Shown here: positions 1 to 14,136 of the stretch, piece by piece
Layout of the letters: each line of letters opens with the position of its first letter
Position numbering within the stretch: the stretch's first letter is position 1
From: Hybos culiciformis
Lineage: Eukaryota; Arthropoda; Insecta; Diptera; Hybotidae
Assembly (NCBI GenBank): GCA_964007475.1
Contig: OZ023275.1
Coordinates: forward strand, 3,038,001 to 3,102,000
Length of the DNA: 64,000 nt
Reading direction: 5' to 3'
The notes under the pieces: model-generated
Database searches by the model: none
Seen by the model: only the letters and a program-made list of their open reading frames with translations
Told to the model about the DNA's origin: nothing
Made by a program: the position numbers and the translations under genes

Positions 1-3000
1 TTAACTGTATTAAGTTAAATTATAGTACAGAGAAAGTTTTATAAAATTGTGCGAATTAAATGTGATATCTTTTTAAAGACAAATAACTTAAAATATTTTC
101 TGTGTTTTTTGTATATAATACATAAGATACATCTATTGAACACATAATGCTTATAATGCTAGTCTTAATGAACTTTGTTTTTTTTTTATCTAATAAAATT
201 CACCGCCTAAATGTCATTACAAAATATTTCTCTTTTTCCCAATATTTATTTTTTTTTTTACTCTACTCTTTAGTTAAATTTTTTTCTTTTGGGGAAAATA
301 TTATATATACAAGGTATATTTTATAATTAGGAAAAACAAAATTTCATCCATCTTTATGGTGATGAAACGTAAACAGGATTTTCTTTTATCTCATGTGTCT
401 ATCCTAATTTAAAAAAATTGAGAATATTGCCAAAAAAAAACGAAAAAAGACACACTTTTTTCGATGAAGTTTTTTTTTTTTTTTTATCTCGATAATAGTG
501 TCCAGTCCAGATTGAGGAATCGTTTTAAACGGATCGTAATAACGGGTAAAAATATTTTCATAATCGGAAAATTTTTTTTTTTTTTTCAAAATAAAAATAC
601 CCTTAGTACTGTATCAGCCTAAAATTATGGATTAAAAATGTACAGATTTTCTTTTTTTATTTCTGTATGAGTGAATATTAAAAAAAATAATATACAAAAA
701 ATATACATACATATAAATTTAATAGTAAATAATAAAAAAAAAAAAAACAGCAAGGATAATTTTTTGTGTACAGAAAAATTATGAAAAGAAAAACAAATCC
801 AATTTTCGTGGAAAAAAAAGAAAAATAAAAATTTTTTCATTTTCATTAAAGTTTTTCCGAATTTTTAGTGGAGAACAACACTAAATTCATATAAAGTGTG
901 AAAATTTTGTTTTTCTTTTTTTAGTTTTTGCACACCATATAGCTAGAGCTCTGTATAATATATCTTTGAATATAATTTTCAAAACAAAAAATTGAAAAAA
1001 AATACAAAAATACACACCATAAAATAAAAATGTTTTGATTATGAAATTTTGATAAAATATGCTCATTTTTCTAGTTAATTCAAGCTTTTTTTTTTACTTT
1101 TTTGTTACCGTGATAAAAAGTGGCTTTTTATTTCGTGTGTAAAAAATTTCGTGCAATAAATCTTTATGAAGATTAAAAAAAAAAATTAAAAAAGATGAGA
1201 AAAATAAAAATAATAATAATAATAAAAAATAAAAAAAAAAGTAAAAAATGAGATTAAAAAAGAATTAAGCAAAGCCAAAATAGAAATTGAAAAATGAAAT
1301 AAAAAAGGATTAAATGCATAATAAATCAAAAAGAAAATTTTTTTATTCAAACGCAAACAAAAAATAATTTTCTTTTTATTTTTTTTATTTATTTCTGGTA
1401 AAATTTTTGAACGCTATTCGGGGAATAGTTTATTTGAATGTTTAATATAAAGAATTATATATTCAGAAACTTAAAAGGATATAAGGACGTAAAAGGAGCT
1501 ATATAATGACATAATTAGCAATGGGTTGAGAAGGTGAGATTTAAATAATTCTTCTTAAAGTTTTTGTGTGTTTTTGTAAAGAGAAATTTGGCTTTCATAT
1601 TAGATTTTGTAAACATTTTTGGGTTAATTTTTGGACATTCAATTAAAATTTTATAGTTTAAGCGAAACAATTGAACAATACTATTCAAAAAATAGATTTT
1701 TTTTTTAAACCGGGACTAAACTATCTGAAGAATTAAATTTATTGTCCAAACTGGCGCGCGTAATGATAAGAAACACTTTCTAACTTTATTCAATTCAATG
1801 TTCGAACGTCGGTCGCACTTTGAAAGTTCCATATTTTTAAATATCAATATTTTTAAATTAATAAATAAAAACTATTTAAAATTGGAATTTATTAATGATA
1901 ATTTTTTTTGTTTGCATATATCTTTTATTGTTATGGTCTTCCTGGGTAACTAAAAATTTTCTTTTATGTGTCTTCGTTAGAATTTAATAAACATTATTTA
2001 ACTGACAAAAGGAATACTTTTGTTCAATTTTCCTTTTTTTTTTTTTTTTTTTTAATAATTGATAAAAAGGAAAATAAATAAAATTTTTTTGTTGTTTGTG
2101 AAAATTCCTGTATCTGATATTAAATGAAAATTATTGTATGTAGAGTCGTAGAGATATTATATTATAATATTAGAAAAATATTAAATAAACCCTTTTCGAT
2201 ATTTTTATTTAATTACAAAGTATATTTAGAAAAGATGAAATTGAATTTTTCCTTTTGGAGATTTCAGTTCAAAATTTTAAGATTTTTGTGAAATTTTTCA
2301 GTACTATTAATTATTCCAACATTATTTACAATTTCAGTATGCGGTAAATAGACTTAGGTAAACATCTAAATTGTATTGTCAAACATATATTAGGTATATT
2401 TGTTTACGTCTTATTCAAATTCAAATTTGGATTATTTATTATAGAAAATAATAATAACAATAACCCGTATATATTATTATTTTATATTACAAGCAAATTA
2501 TGAATTTTGTATCTTTATCAAAATAAACATAATTCAAAACCAAAATGCACAATGAAATCTACATATCTATATATACAATACCACCTCTATAAACCAAATT
2601 GTGGTTAAATCACATTTTCTATATTATAATATAGTAAAATTTCCATCATGTTCATATTAAAAATGAACGACAAAAAAAAAACGACATATATACTAAAGCT
2701 GATGGTGAAAATTTCACTAAATGATATATAAATTATATTATTCATATTTTAACAAAAAAAAAAAAAAAACACTTTATTAATATAAAAAAAGAAAAAACAT
2801 AACTTTAAATTATTAAATATTTTATGATATAATAAATTTTACTCTTAAAAGTATTATGCTAGTATTACAATATTTATTTAATGTAATAAAATACAATGGC
2901 ATTAGTTCAATAATATATACACATATATAATTATATATATAAATATTTTTTTTTCGAGAATATATTCATTGAATTTTAAATATTCAAGTTCAATTAAATT

Positions 3001-6000
3001 CAAATTCGAAGACAAGCTATACGTGATATATTTTCTAATTGTAAAATATAAAATTTTTTTTTCCTTTTTTCGTAAAATAAGCTTGAAATTTATTTAGGAC
3101 GGAAAAAAAATCATATCGCATAAGTTGGTAAAGGACGCTATTTGAATATAAAATTCTATTTATATAAGTTTCAAATTTATATGAATTTATCTTTCTTCGG
3201 TTTTTTTTTTTTGTTAGATACAATTTTTTTTATTGTAGATTTTTTTTTTTTTTTGTAGATTTTTGAATGAAAAATTTCATTAATTTTTTGTTGAGTTTTA
3301 TTTTCTTTTTTTACGGAAAATTTTATTTTGTTTTTTTTATATTAAAAAAGCATTCAGGCTTAGAATATTTTAATGAATTTTAGAGGTGGATTATGTTTTT
3401 AGTTCTTAGTATATCGCATAATAAATTATTTGATAAATATTTTACATAAAGAAGTACTACTCATATTAAAAAAGCTCAAAACTAGAAACAGATTTAGAGA
3501 ACAGTGAATTGTGTGTATAAATTACCACAAAATCATGGTAAATGTTGCTTAATTTATATAGAGGCGTGAAATGGTCAAGAATACAAAAATAAAAAATAAA
3601 AACGGCACAAGCACTAAGTGTCATATAGTATAAATGTATGCAGAAGCATATGTATAATGTAGATTTTATGTAAATTATGTTAAAACATTGGGTTTTATCA
3701 TGTTTTTTTTGTTGTAATTAAAATGAAAGCAAAAAATTTTTTCTCAGAAGGGATAAAATACTGGAATTTTAATTAAGGAAATAGATCAAAATAATTAATT
3801 GTAATACGAAAATAATTTACATGTTTATTGAATTTATAAAGTCATAATATTTCTTCTCAATAACGGACACTTTCAATGTTATAACCAGAAGAAGAAATTG
3901 TTTTTGAAAGATAATATGATTCAAAAAATATATATATTTTTCATCATATTCATATATATATTCGTAAGACCCTTAATACTGCTTAATCTGAATTAGAAAT
4001 CAAAGATCAACACCTTTAAAATATATACAAAACTATAAAATTTAATAATTTCATTTTATGTTTATGTACGAAAGCCTAAATATAAATTTCAATAAATATT
4101 GAGATTATTAATTTTTTTAATTTTGTTTTTTTTTAAATTTAATGCCGGACGGAATATGAAGTTTCGTACCTAAAATATAATCACATACTTTATTTTTAAA
4201 ATAATGTATTGAATTTAAATATTTTGGTTTTATGAATTTTAATAAAATATTTTTTAAATTATTTGTAACATAAATATTTAAAAACCAAAATAATTTGTTT
4301 TATAATTATAATATAGTTGTATAGATACTACATTATATAAATTATATGTATATAAAATATACTATATATACATAACCCTATACATTTAACTATTATGGTG
4401 TTGGAACAAACAAATTGGTAAAATTGATCAAAATTAATATTATTGATAGAAAATAATTTATGTTTTTTTTTTTTGTTGTTTAATATTACAAATATCTTTA
4501 TACATATGCTCACTTTAAGTATACAAAAATTATAATAAACAAACGATATGCAGCATACATGTTGATAAATAATATTTTCAATAATTATTATTTAGATTAT
4601 ATTTTATATAGTATTATATGCATATATGCATTTATATATGTAAATATATGCTTTTAGTTTGTTTTAGAAATATAAACTCGGTATAATAAAATAATATTTC
4701 AAAAATACCGAATTAAAAAGCATAAATATGATATAGAATTATTTCATATTTTATTTTAAAAGGCTTATGAAAATAAATTGGAAATTTTTACCTAAAAACA
4801 TTAAAGTTATTTCCTTAAGCAGAATGTACGGAAGTGAAGTGATTTGAAAATTTATTGCTCATGTTAGTTTGAAGCGATTTTCTAAGTTAAATATATATAT
4901 TTTTTTTATTATTTCGTGACATGAAAGATTTTTTATTTGCAATGTAATTTATATATTTCTTTGGATGACATAAAGTATGATCTTGTGAAGACGAATAATA
5001 AATTCATAGATTTTATAAATTTATTTAATATACAATTTTAATAGAATTTACGATTGAATTTTTTTCCGATAAATTATCTTCCTTGTGTGTTTTATTTATA
5101 CAGAAAAAAAAACTATAGATAATATTAACTTTGAATAAAAGACAAAATTTAATAAAACCTTATAAATGACAAAATATTATTTTCTTGTAAATAAACATTG
5201 CAATAAGTCATATATTATGCTATCTTTTTATAGTTTACTTAATTAAAAAATTATAATTAGGTATCCGTAAAACTGAAAGACTGAAATAAGCAAAAAATGT
5301 GAAGCTTATTTTCCAAATGTCTAAATATTATACAAATCTTATAAAAGGACTTATAATCCAACTGACAAAATTTCAATTTAGAGTATGTGATGCAGCATGA
5401 ACATATTTTTCCTTATTATTGGTTAAAATGAAAATTTTTATTTTTTTTTGAATTTCAATTTAAACAAAGAAATTTTTAGAAAAATTTTATGTTAGTAGAC
5501 TTAGTACAGGTTTTAGAATTTGACTTTCAATTCTTTTGTTTTTGATTTTCATGTTCATTTCAATGACGTTAGGTAATGCAAATTTTCAATTAATTTTTTT
5601 TTTTCTCTAAATTTTATTTTTGGATCATTTTTCTTTTCGGATGCATTTATTTATGAAGTTGAAAATTTTAGAAATAAAAATGGTTATTATTTTTAATCTA
5701 GAATAATTTTTGAAATTTATTTCCAACCTTACCACACAGACTTATAGAAGACAAAAATAATCTATATAAGTAGAAATTTATACATATTACATTGAAACTA
5801 ATATCGAATGTATATTAAATTTAAACTTTTATATTATTATATTTTTTATTTAGTTTATTTCATATTTTTTTTAGTTAAAACTGAGTGTATAATTCGATTC
5901 ACTGAATTTTTGTGCATTAAAAATTGAATGGTTAAATTCTACATAAACATTAATATAATATAAATGTAAAATATACATATTTTTTTTATTACATTGAGTT

Positions 6001-6809
6001 TATAAAATTATTCACACATTAAAAGTTTCAATAAAAGTTTATGATCGAATTTATCGATGTGTATGGTTTAAAATTTTAATTAGTTTTGAATGCTTGAATT
6101 TTTTTGTTTGATATATTTTTAATTTTCGGAAAAATTGTATAACTTTTTTTTTGCGTAACTAATATTTTTTTGTTTCATTTTATAATTTTATTTATGAAAT
6201 CAATTCAAAGGAATTAATTCAAGGATATTATGTATTTTAAATTTATCTTCATAAAGCTCAAAGCAAATAAAATATAAATGATTATAAAAGTTCGTGAAGT
6301 TCAGGGGAACCAACAAAAAAAGAAAGGATAATTTCATAGAAATAAGTTTCGAAGTTTATTTTTTTTTTATTTAGGTACATTTTATTTCTATATACATATG
6401 TATTTTAATTCGAGCCATATTCAGTTTTTATTTAAAATAATGTGTAAATGAAAACTTTATGAATAATTTCTTTCTTATTGATTTTCTTGAAAAAATATTA
6501 GTATGTAACACCATTCGAAATTTCAATTAAATGTGCTAGTTATATCTTTCAGAAGGGTTTAAGCGTTGCATGTAAAGTTTTATCGCAATAATTATGATCA
6601 AAATGGTTTATTGTCTTTGTTGATTAAATGTTTTTATCTTTATATTGTGATATTTTTCATTTGAGTGGTTTTGGAGGTTTTCGATCTATGTTTTTTACTA
6701 AATTTGATGTTTTGAATTCTGAATTGTAAGGATTTAAGGATTGTATTGATGTTTGTATTGATTGACATACATTTTCACTTTGATAAATGAAATAAGACCT
6801 CGATAAAAA
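1..6809. other. AT-rich DNA without recognised genes
   Basis: Poly(A), poly(T) and (AAT)n runs (for example near 1208-1227) dominate. A slightly GC-richer patch lies at 1750-1820 (GGCGCGCG, CGAACGTCGGTCGC). Short frames on both strands are low-complexity (Lys, Phe, Ile, Tyr) and not supported. Confidence 0.7.
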
Positions 6810-7195
6810 AAGCGCCGCAAATCCCACTGACCAACCGCCCGCCCGCCGCCCTGCTGCCCCCCCCCCCCCCGTGTGCTTAGCACACAACATTTTTTTATCG
6901 AAGTCTGGTAGGCACACGGGGGGGGGGCAGCAGGGCGGCGGGTGGGCGGCGGGTGGGCCGCGGGTGGGCGCCGGGTGGGCGTCGGATGGGCGGCGGGTGG
7001 GCGGTTGGTCAGTGGCATTGGCGGCTTTGGGTGTTATTTCTTTTCTAACAAACAAAAAATGCAAAAAGGAATTAACGCCCGTGGGCGTTATTACCCATCA
7101 CTGTGAGAAATAAAGCTTAAACGCAATTTGGGCTTTATTTCCCACTACGGAGGGAAATAACGCCTTTTGGGCGTTAATACCTTGGGCGTTGTTTC
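6810..7195. mobile_element. GC-rich foldback element with iterated GGCGGGTGGGC repeats
   Basis: An island of very high GC content in AT-rich DNA. The left arm (about 6817-6876, ACTGACCAACCGCCC ... CTGCTGCCCCC ... GTGTGC) is the inverted complement of a longer right arm (about 6912-7018, GCACACGGG ... GCAGCAGGGCGGCGG ... GGGCGGTTGGTCAGT). The right arm is expanded by about eight units of 10-11 bp of the GGCGGGTGGGC type. To the right, GGGCGTTA/TAACGCCC motifs recur in both orientations from about 7030 to 7190. The proline- and glycine-rich frames on both strands are repeat artefacts. Confidence 0.8.
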
Positions 7196-8117
7196 ATGTC
7201 ACCTAAACCATCTTCATTCCAGAACTTATTCTAAATAAATAATTTTTTTTCCAAACCAGGACATCTGCTATTATCATTATACGTCGAATTTAATTATTTA
7301 ATTATCATATTTAACTCTGTTCGTTTATGATAATTTTCTATACTTCTTAATATTAATAACAAAAAAAAAAAAACTTTTTCAATTTTAATTTTCTTTTTTA
7401 ATTTTAATATTATATTTCAAACAAAATAAATAACAAAAAAAAAAAAATAATAATAATAATAATAACAAAATAAAATATCAAAAACAGATTCGCATTAAAA
7501 TATTTTTATTCTATTAAATTTTCAAAATAATTATAAAGAATAATTTTTTGTAAGAGCACAATTTTCCACAAATATTATATACTGTATGAAAAGGGGCAAA
7601 TAATATTCAACGGATTTTTTTTTTGTCTTTTTAACTGCGAAAGAAGAAACAAAAATTTAGAGCAAGAAAACTCAAAAAGAATAAGTTCAAAAAGAAAATA
7701 TTCTTAATAAAATTCCATATTATATTTAACAAAAAACAAAAATACAAAAAAAATAAAAAGAATAAGGTTGCAAGAATGTTGGTATTATTTCTTTATACCT
7801 TGAATGATAAAATATTATATTTAATATTTTTTATTAGAAGCAAAAAAACAAATACTGATTACATTTGTGACAGGAATTTTTAAAATCGCCTTACATTTTT
7901 GTTTTTTACTTTTCTTTTCCATTAAATATTTTATTGAAACACAAAGTTTTCTTATTTCAAATAGACTAACTTTTTGGTGCTCGGAAACATCTTATTAATT
8001 TACAATTATTAATGTCTTCCTGGTTAAATGTCAGTTGTTAGGATAACTTTATGATAAACTATCTTTTTTTGCTAAACGGGAAATATGCCACAATATTTTA
8101 AGTTTAAATTATTAAAT

Positions 8118-8185
8118 CCAGAGCAGAAATATATGAATAATATATGAAGGTCCAGAGCAGAAATATATGAATAATATATGAAGGT
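8118..8185. repeat. 34-bp perfect tandem duplication
   Basis: The unit begins CCAGAGCAGAAATATATG and ends TATATGAAGGT; copies are at 8118-8151 and 8152-8185 with no difference. Confidence 0.95.
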
Positions 8186-9475
8186 CTAAAAACTATATCC
8201 CAAATCGCAGGGGTTTGTTATATGGTGTCCGAGGAACTGACTACGGCTGCACAAACTTTTTTAAGAACAAGTGTTAAAAAGAACATTTTTCTTTTAAACA
8301 AATCATGTTCAACGAATTTTTAATTAGGTGAAACCATAAAGTTAGTTTTTTTTAATTAATTTAAGACATTTTCAAATATATTTTATATAATTATTATAAT
8401 TTGAAACTAAATCTGTTTAAATGATTTCACTACATTTATATACATATGTAAGAAAAGAGAATTGACTTCAATTTTCTCGATTTTATAACAAAAATGCTTA
8501 TATTATAAACCTATAATAGTAATAAATATAACGAAGTTTCTAGATAATTTCCAAATAAATCCATCCAAAAAGAAAAGTTAAAGAAGTCTTAACCTACTTG
8601 TCAACAAATATATTGAATTTTTGTTTATCGTTTGTGATGACGTATAGTAATTTAAAAAAAAAATTTATCTTGTTTTTGTTTTGCAAGAAATAGATATAAT
8701 AAGTAAAAAGAAAATCTTCAACAACGACTTTAACCCTTTTTTCGAATTTTGACGGATTTCTTTATCATATAAAGTTTTCTATGGCTTTGTAATTTAAATT
8801 TTTTTTTTTTACATAAAAAAAGAACATAATTCAAGAAAAATTAAATAGGGAAAATAATTCACTGTATAAAGAAAAACTTTTTTTATAGAACTCTAGAAAT
8901 TTATGTATAAAAAAAAAAAAAAAAATTACATTGTTGAAGAAAAAATATGAAATTTAAGAAAAGTTTTTTTTTTTTTAAAAAGTTTTTATTTTCTCTTCAA
9001 AGTAAGTAATAAAATAATAAAAAAATTTCAGAGAACTGTTTTAAAGCTAAGTAAACAAGAAAATCAACTTTTTATGATATCTACTTATATAAAAACAGGT
9101 TTTATACACTCCCTTGCTATTAACTTATTATAATTTAAAGAAATGATAATTTTGCACTAAGTGTTATAGTAAATAAAATTTTAATTACATACAAAAACAA
9201 ACATAATTATGTATTTAATATTTAAAAAATAATCTAATCTAATGCAAGTAATAATAATATTTTGCAAGAAAAAAAGTCAGCCAGCAATATAAGACTGCTC
9301 AACTTTTATATTAAATGTTAACTGTATCAATAATCAAACTGTTATATTGTAAATTGTTCTTGAAACTTTTTTACTAAGCTAAATTTTCTAATTTTATAAA
9401 AAATCGATAGAAAATTTAGTTTTGATTTTTTTTGGTGTTTTCAGGCGGTTGGAGCTACTGTTTTTTCTATAAAAA

Positions 9476-9478
<3 letters not shown>

Positions 9479-9524
<46 letters not shown>
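9479..9524. repeat. (TA)23 microsatellite
   Basis: Uninterrupted TA dinucleotide run of 46 bases. Confidence 0.98.
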
Positions 9525-9526
<2 letters not shown>

Positions 9527-11303
9527 CAACTAAAATTACAAGTATGCACGGAGAATGCGACCTTCGAATGAACCTTTAAACTTAAGTGCAGTAGCCTATT
9601 ACCCTGAATTCGAAAAAAAAACTTTATTTTAAAAGCTTATAAAATTTGATTGTGTTCAAAAACACTAGCAATTTAAGTAAGTATGATGAAAAGTCATCTT
9701 TTGACTGCTGCTATATAAACGCAGTGTAACCTCAAAAAAAAAAACAAAAATTTCACTTCATATTTTTAAATAAATTCTCTAACTTAAATCAAATGGTAAA
9801 CTTCAAAAAAATAAAAATAAGTGGAAAAAAAAAACTCATAATTTGCCAAAAGATTAACAGGTTAATTTTATTCTTTTTTTCAAATGTTAATTCAACATGA
9901 TTTTCATAAAGAAATATAGAATAATATAAAAATTTGTCACTTTTTATAAATATAATTTAGTGACATTATAAAAATTAATTTATATAAAAAAAAAAATAAA
10001 ATTTCATAAAACATTCATATTTTCCAACAACTTTACAAATTATTTTAATTTTTTTTTTTTTGCACTTAACATTTTAACATAATCATTATTATTATTATTA
10101 TTAAAGAAATGTAAAAAAAATAAAATAAAATTAATTCACAGAAATGGAAGAAAAAGTTTAAACAAAAACTGAAAGCTCAGAAATATTAATAAAAAAAAAA
10201 ATAAAATATTAAACAAAAAATGAAATGAAAAGAGAAATCATCCTTTTGTGCATATGAATAAAAATCGCGTGTTGTCCTGACAGCAAAAAAAAAAATATTT
10301 TCTTCTTTTTTTTTTTTTACACCAAAAATCTTCTACAAAAGAAAAATGGAAGAAAAGATTTTGAATAAAAGGATTCAAGAAAAAAATTAAAATTTTTTAA
10401 AAAAGTTTTCCAGTTTTGTGAAAAATATAAAATTAAAGTCATTTTTTAATTTTGTTTTTCTTCCTTTTTTTCCTCCCCTATCCTCAGTTGATATCCTGTG
10501 GCGGTGTTACAGAAAAATAAAAGGAAATTCTTTTTTTTTTGCTTTGGTTCAAAATTCTAAAGTATGCGTATAATAAAAATCCTTTTTTTTTCATAAATTT
10601 TCATTAAAATATGCAATAAAATTAATTCAGGAAAAAAAAAAAGAAAACATAAAAAAAAATTAAATCAGAAAAAAAAGTAACAAGTACTAAAATGGAGGGA
10701 AAAGTTTTTCTTAGCACGATTTTTTTAACACTTGCTAAAAATTAATAAATATATTAATTTTTTTTTTCTCCATATTTTTAAGATAAGAATTAAGTTTATG
10801 CTTTTTTATTTATCAAAAATTGTTGTTTTGTTTATATCCCTTTTTACTATAAAAGTGTACAACAGGATTAAAAGGGTGAGTCGATTTTCTTTTTGAACTT
10901 TTTTTCGTTCATTTTTTTTACGAAAACTTTATTTGGACTTTAGAGAAAAGTGTAAACAAAATAAAAATTGAATATTATGAAAGGAAAACGCAACAAGCCT
11001 AAAAAACAAGAAAATCTTAATCAAATAAATAATATTTTCAAAATTTTTTCTAAGCTTTCAGGAAATTGTAGATTACAGTCTTTCTTGTTAGCACTTCAAT
11101 ATTTTTCCGGATATTTCGATTTTTCCTGAAACTTTGTGGATAATATCATACAAAAACTTTTTCCGGATATTTTAATTTCCAGTTATTTTTCCACTTAGCT
11201 AGTTCCTTTCGTACGGTTGACACGGTTTGCACCGTTTATTTTGTGTCAAAATGTCAAAAAAAGTTAAATTTAATTTTAAATTTTTTTTGAAAATTCATAA
11301 AGG

Positions 11304-11632
11304 AGTAAACACAATTGGGGCGACAACGACGGCGACAACGACGACTACAACGACAACGACAGCGATGTCACTGGAGTTATCACAATTACGGCGACGGCGA
11401 CGAAATAAATAAACAGGAAAACATAAACAAATCGAAAAATAAATAAAAAAAATATATGGTTGTCGTTGTCGCCCGGCTACAAAATAGAAACATTTCTAAT
11501 TTGTCGCCAGGCGACAATGTCGTTTGTCTCCAGCCGTCTCATTTGTGTTCATTCTCATACAAATATATGGTTTCTATTTTTTTGATAGTCGCTATCGCTG
11601 TCGTTGTCGTTGTCGCCCCAATTGTGTTTACT
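11304..11632. mobile_element. 329-bp foldback MITE rich in CGACAA/TTGTCG
   Basis: The left end AGTAAACACAATTGGGGCGA is repeated exactly in inverted form at the right end (...CCCCAATTGTGTTTACT). Inside, the arms carry CGACAACGAC-type repeats inverted as GTCGTTGTCG, ending in a matched GACAGCGAT / ATCGCTGTC pair. Further small inversions (GTCGCCAGGCGAC, TAGAAAC/GTTTCTA) occupy the centre. The Thr-rich and Val-rich frames at both ends are translations of these repeats. No convincing target duplication. Confidence 0.85.
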
Positions 11633-13570
11633 GCATAACAGAAAAAAAAAAAATTTATATTGTCAAATTTTTTCCTCTTCTCAAGTGCGAACGGTAGTTT
11701 CAGAAAGTGGAAATTTCCACTTATTTATCCAGATAAAGGTTTAAATGCGAACAAGGTATTAGCCTAGAATTCCTTCACGAAGATAGATATTAAATATTTT
11801 TGGAACATTTTCTAAGCATACATATAGTTTCTAAGCTCAAAGTTTTATTGAATTTATGATTTTGTTTCTTAAATCTAACATATAAAAACTTGAATCAAGC
11901 AGTCTAGATTACTACAAACATAGTCAAACTAACATGTGAGCGTCTTTATTATACATACATAAAATGTACGGGCATAGGTTAGAATTTATTTTAATATCGT
12001 ATTTGCAACAGAATAAATTCTAACCTTCTGGCATATATTTACAAATAATTCATTATGAAAATCCAATTATATTTTCCCAACAGGTCAGAATTAAAAATAA
12101 ATTGTGCATTAGAAAATCCGAACTAAACGTAAAAAACAGATTTAAATATAAAATATACATTTTGAGCTTAAACTGATTAATTTTCAATTTTCAAGGTAAA
12201 TATTAATAAAAATAGCAATTTTGTAACTATAAACTAAATTTTCTTTTAAGTTTTTTTTAAGTCAAAACTTTTTTAAAATTGTAAGAAGAAAACTTTACAA
12301 TTTCTATATTTTTCAACAAATTAGTTTTATTTTATTCTGATAAAATTTTACGCAAACAATGAAATTCAACAGGAGTTTCACTTAAAGTAATAAAATTTAG
12401 AAAATTGTATTTTCTTTCTTTTATTTTTCTAACGTTAACATTTCTTAAACTATATAATAAGAATTTATGATCTGTAACTTTAATTGCATTAAAAATTGCA
12501 TTTGAATGCACTAGAGCATTTTCTTTCATAAGAATCTATATTATATAAAATAAAAGCTTAAAAGTAAATATTATGTATTTTCAAGGCATACTAAAAATAA
12601 TTCCATTTTCATGTAATTTCGATATATTTTTATTTTGTGGTGTAAATTTCAATTAAAAAATATTAAGTAATAAAATTTTTTTTTTTTAATTTTTAATGCT
12701 TACTAAGTAGAACATTATAACAGAAAATATTTTATGCAAATTTTGTATACATTTATATTTATGTTTTATAAATTAGTCTGGAAATTTTTAATTAAATTAA
12801 GTATTTTTGGAATTTAAAATCCGTATTAAGAAAAAGTCGTTACTACAAGGAACGAAATCTTTGAATGAAATTAAGAAATATAAAATATTTCAAAATTCAT
12901 TGATAATTTTTTATGTATATATTTTAATCTAATTTTAGAACATTTTAGTTAATTAAATTCATGTAACAAACAATTTTGAAACGAACCTTCTTTTTCAATG
13001 TAATGTCAATGTAATACTACACATATAAATCAAAATCTTAATAATTTAAAAGTTAAACTTAACTTTTCTAATGAAAAATTATTGAATTATTTTTCTCTTA
13101 GAAAATTATTAACATTTTATGAACGTCAAAAAGTTAGCCAAACTTTTTTTTTATGAGTACTATATAATCCCTTAACTCTTGTTTCTTTATAGCTGAGTGC
13201 ATTAAATAAACATAATTTAATAAAAATAAAAAAAAATTAATCATGCCAAAAATAAATTAAACCCGTTTAAATGAGAAACATTATTTTCGTTAGCTTTTCA
13301 TGTATAATCAAGAGCAATATAACATATGTATATATATGCTGTGCTAAAAATTTTCACCATAAAGACACCTAAATTAAATTAGAAAACTTTTATTATCAAA
13401 GTTGTCTGCAAATTTATCTTATATGGGGACGTGTTCATCAAAAACATAAGACATTGTCACCTAAACAAAATAAAAACAACATTATGCATTAATAAAACTC
13501 TGTTATACACATAAAATTGTTATATACTTATGTTTTTGAACATATACATAGATGTTCATTTAACATATTC
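11633..13570. other. AT-rich DNA without recognised genes
   Basis: No family, RNA gene or element ends recognised. A 65-codon minus-strand frame at 12332-12529 has no recognisable motif. Confidence 0.6.
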
Positions 13571-13814
13571 TACACAGAAAAAAATTTGCTCGTACTCATT
13601 ACGTCAAAAAAGTTCGTTAATGACATTCTCGTTAATATAACGAAAAATAATGAATAATTACGTTTTTGTAACGTAAATTTCGTTTATTTTCTTATTACGA
13701 ACATTTTTTTCATTTTTAGTACTCGTTAAAAAAGTTCGTTATCGTTAAATACGGGAAACAAAAATTTCAATCCATACAGAACTTATATTTTTCATTTTAC
13801 ACATTGCCGTAAAT

Positions 13815-13888
13815 GTAGTTCATAGCTCAGTGGCAGAGTTGATGGATTGCAATGTTTAGGACAGTGGTTCGAAACTACAAGCGGGCAT
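13815..13888 (+). ncRNA. tRNA-like pol III promoter segment (SINE-like head) inside a MITE
   Basis: An A-box match TAGCTCAGTGG at 13823-13833 and a B-box match GGTTCGAAAC at 13866-13875 are about 33 bases apart, the spacing found in tRNA genes. The D-arm pairing (GCTC with GAGT) is present and the T-arm mostly so. The acceptor stem does not pair, so this is not a working tRNA. An A-rich tract of about 240 bases follows, as after a tRNA-derived SINE head. Confidence 0.55.
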
Positions 13889-14136
13889 AAAAAAAATTAT
13901 TAAAAAAAAATTAAATAAAAAAATTTAAAAAATAAATAAAAAAAATAGAAACCATAATTAAAAAAAATTAATAAATAAAAAAAAAAAAAAAAAATAAAAA
14001 AAAAATTAAAAAATTAAAAAAAATAAAAATAAATAAAAGAAAAAAAAATAAATAAATAAAAAAAAAAAATTAAAAAAAAAAATAAAATTAAAAAAAAAAA
14101 ATAAATAAATAAAAAATTTAATAAATAATAAAAAAA
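13889..14136. repeat. A-rich low-complexity tract
   Basis: Almost entirely A with scattered T, of the type AAAATAAATAAA. It directly follows the tRNA-like segment inside the MITE. The Phe-rich minus-strand frame is its translation. Confidence 0.9.

Larger units (their letters stand above)
7196..11303. other. AT-rich DNA without recognised genes
   Basis: Holds the 34-bp duplication and the TA microsatellite listed separately. Near 10440-10495 a strong pyrimidine tract ends CCCCTATCCTCAG before TTGATATCCTGTGGCGGTGT, an acceptor-like site with no coding frame after it. TTCCGGATATTT occurs twice at about 11106 and 11161. Confidence 0.6.

Noticed and set aside
6657..7113. Proline/glycine/alanine-rich open frames on both strands
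   Set aside because: They translate the GGCGGGTGGGC repeats of a foldback element in several frames at once, which is not expected of a gene.
10440..10530. A non-coding Dpr leader exon after the acceptor CCTATCCTCAG
   Set aside because: The acceptor is good, but nothing marks a donor or exon body, so it cannot be listed as an exon without transcript evidence.
11227..11638. Thr-rich and Val-rich short proteins
   Set aside because: They are translations of the CGACAA and TTGTCG repeats in the two arms of the MITE.
13815..13888. A functional tRNA gene
   Set aside because: A- and B-boxes are present but the acceptor stem does not pair and there is no run of T soon after for termination. It is kept only as a tRNA-like SINE head.
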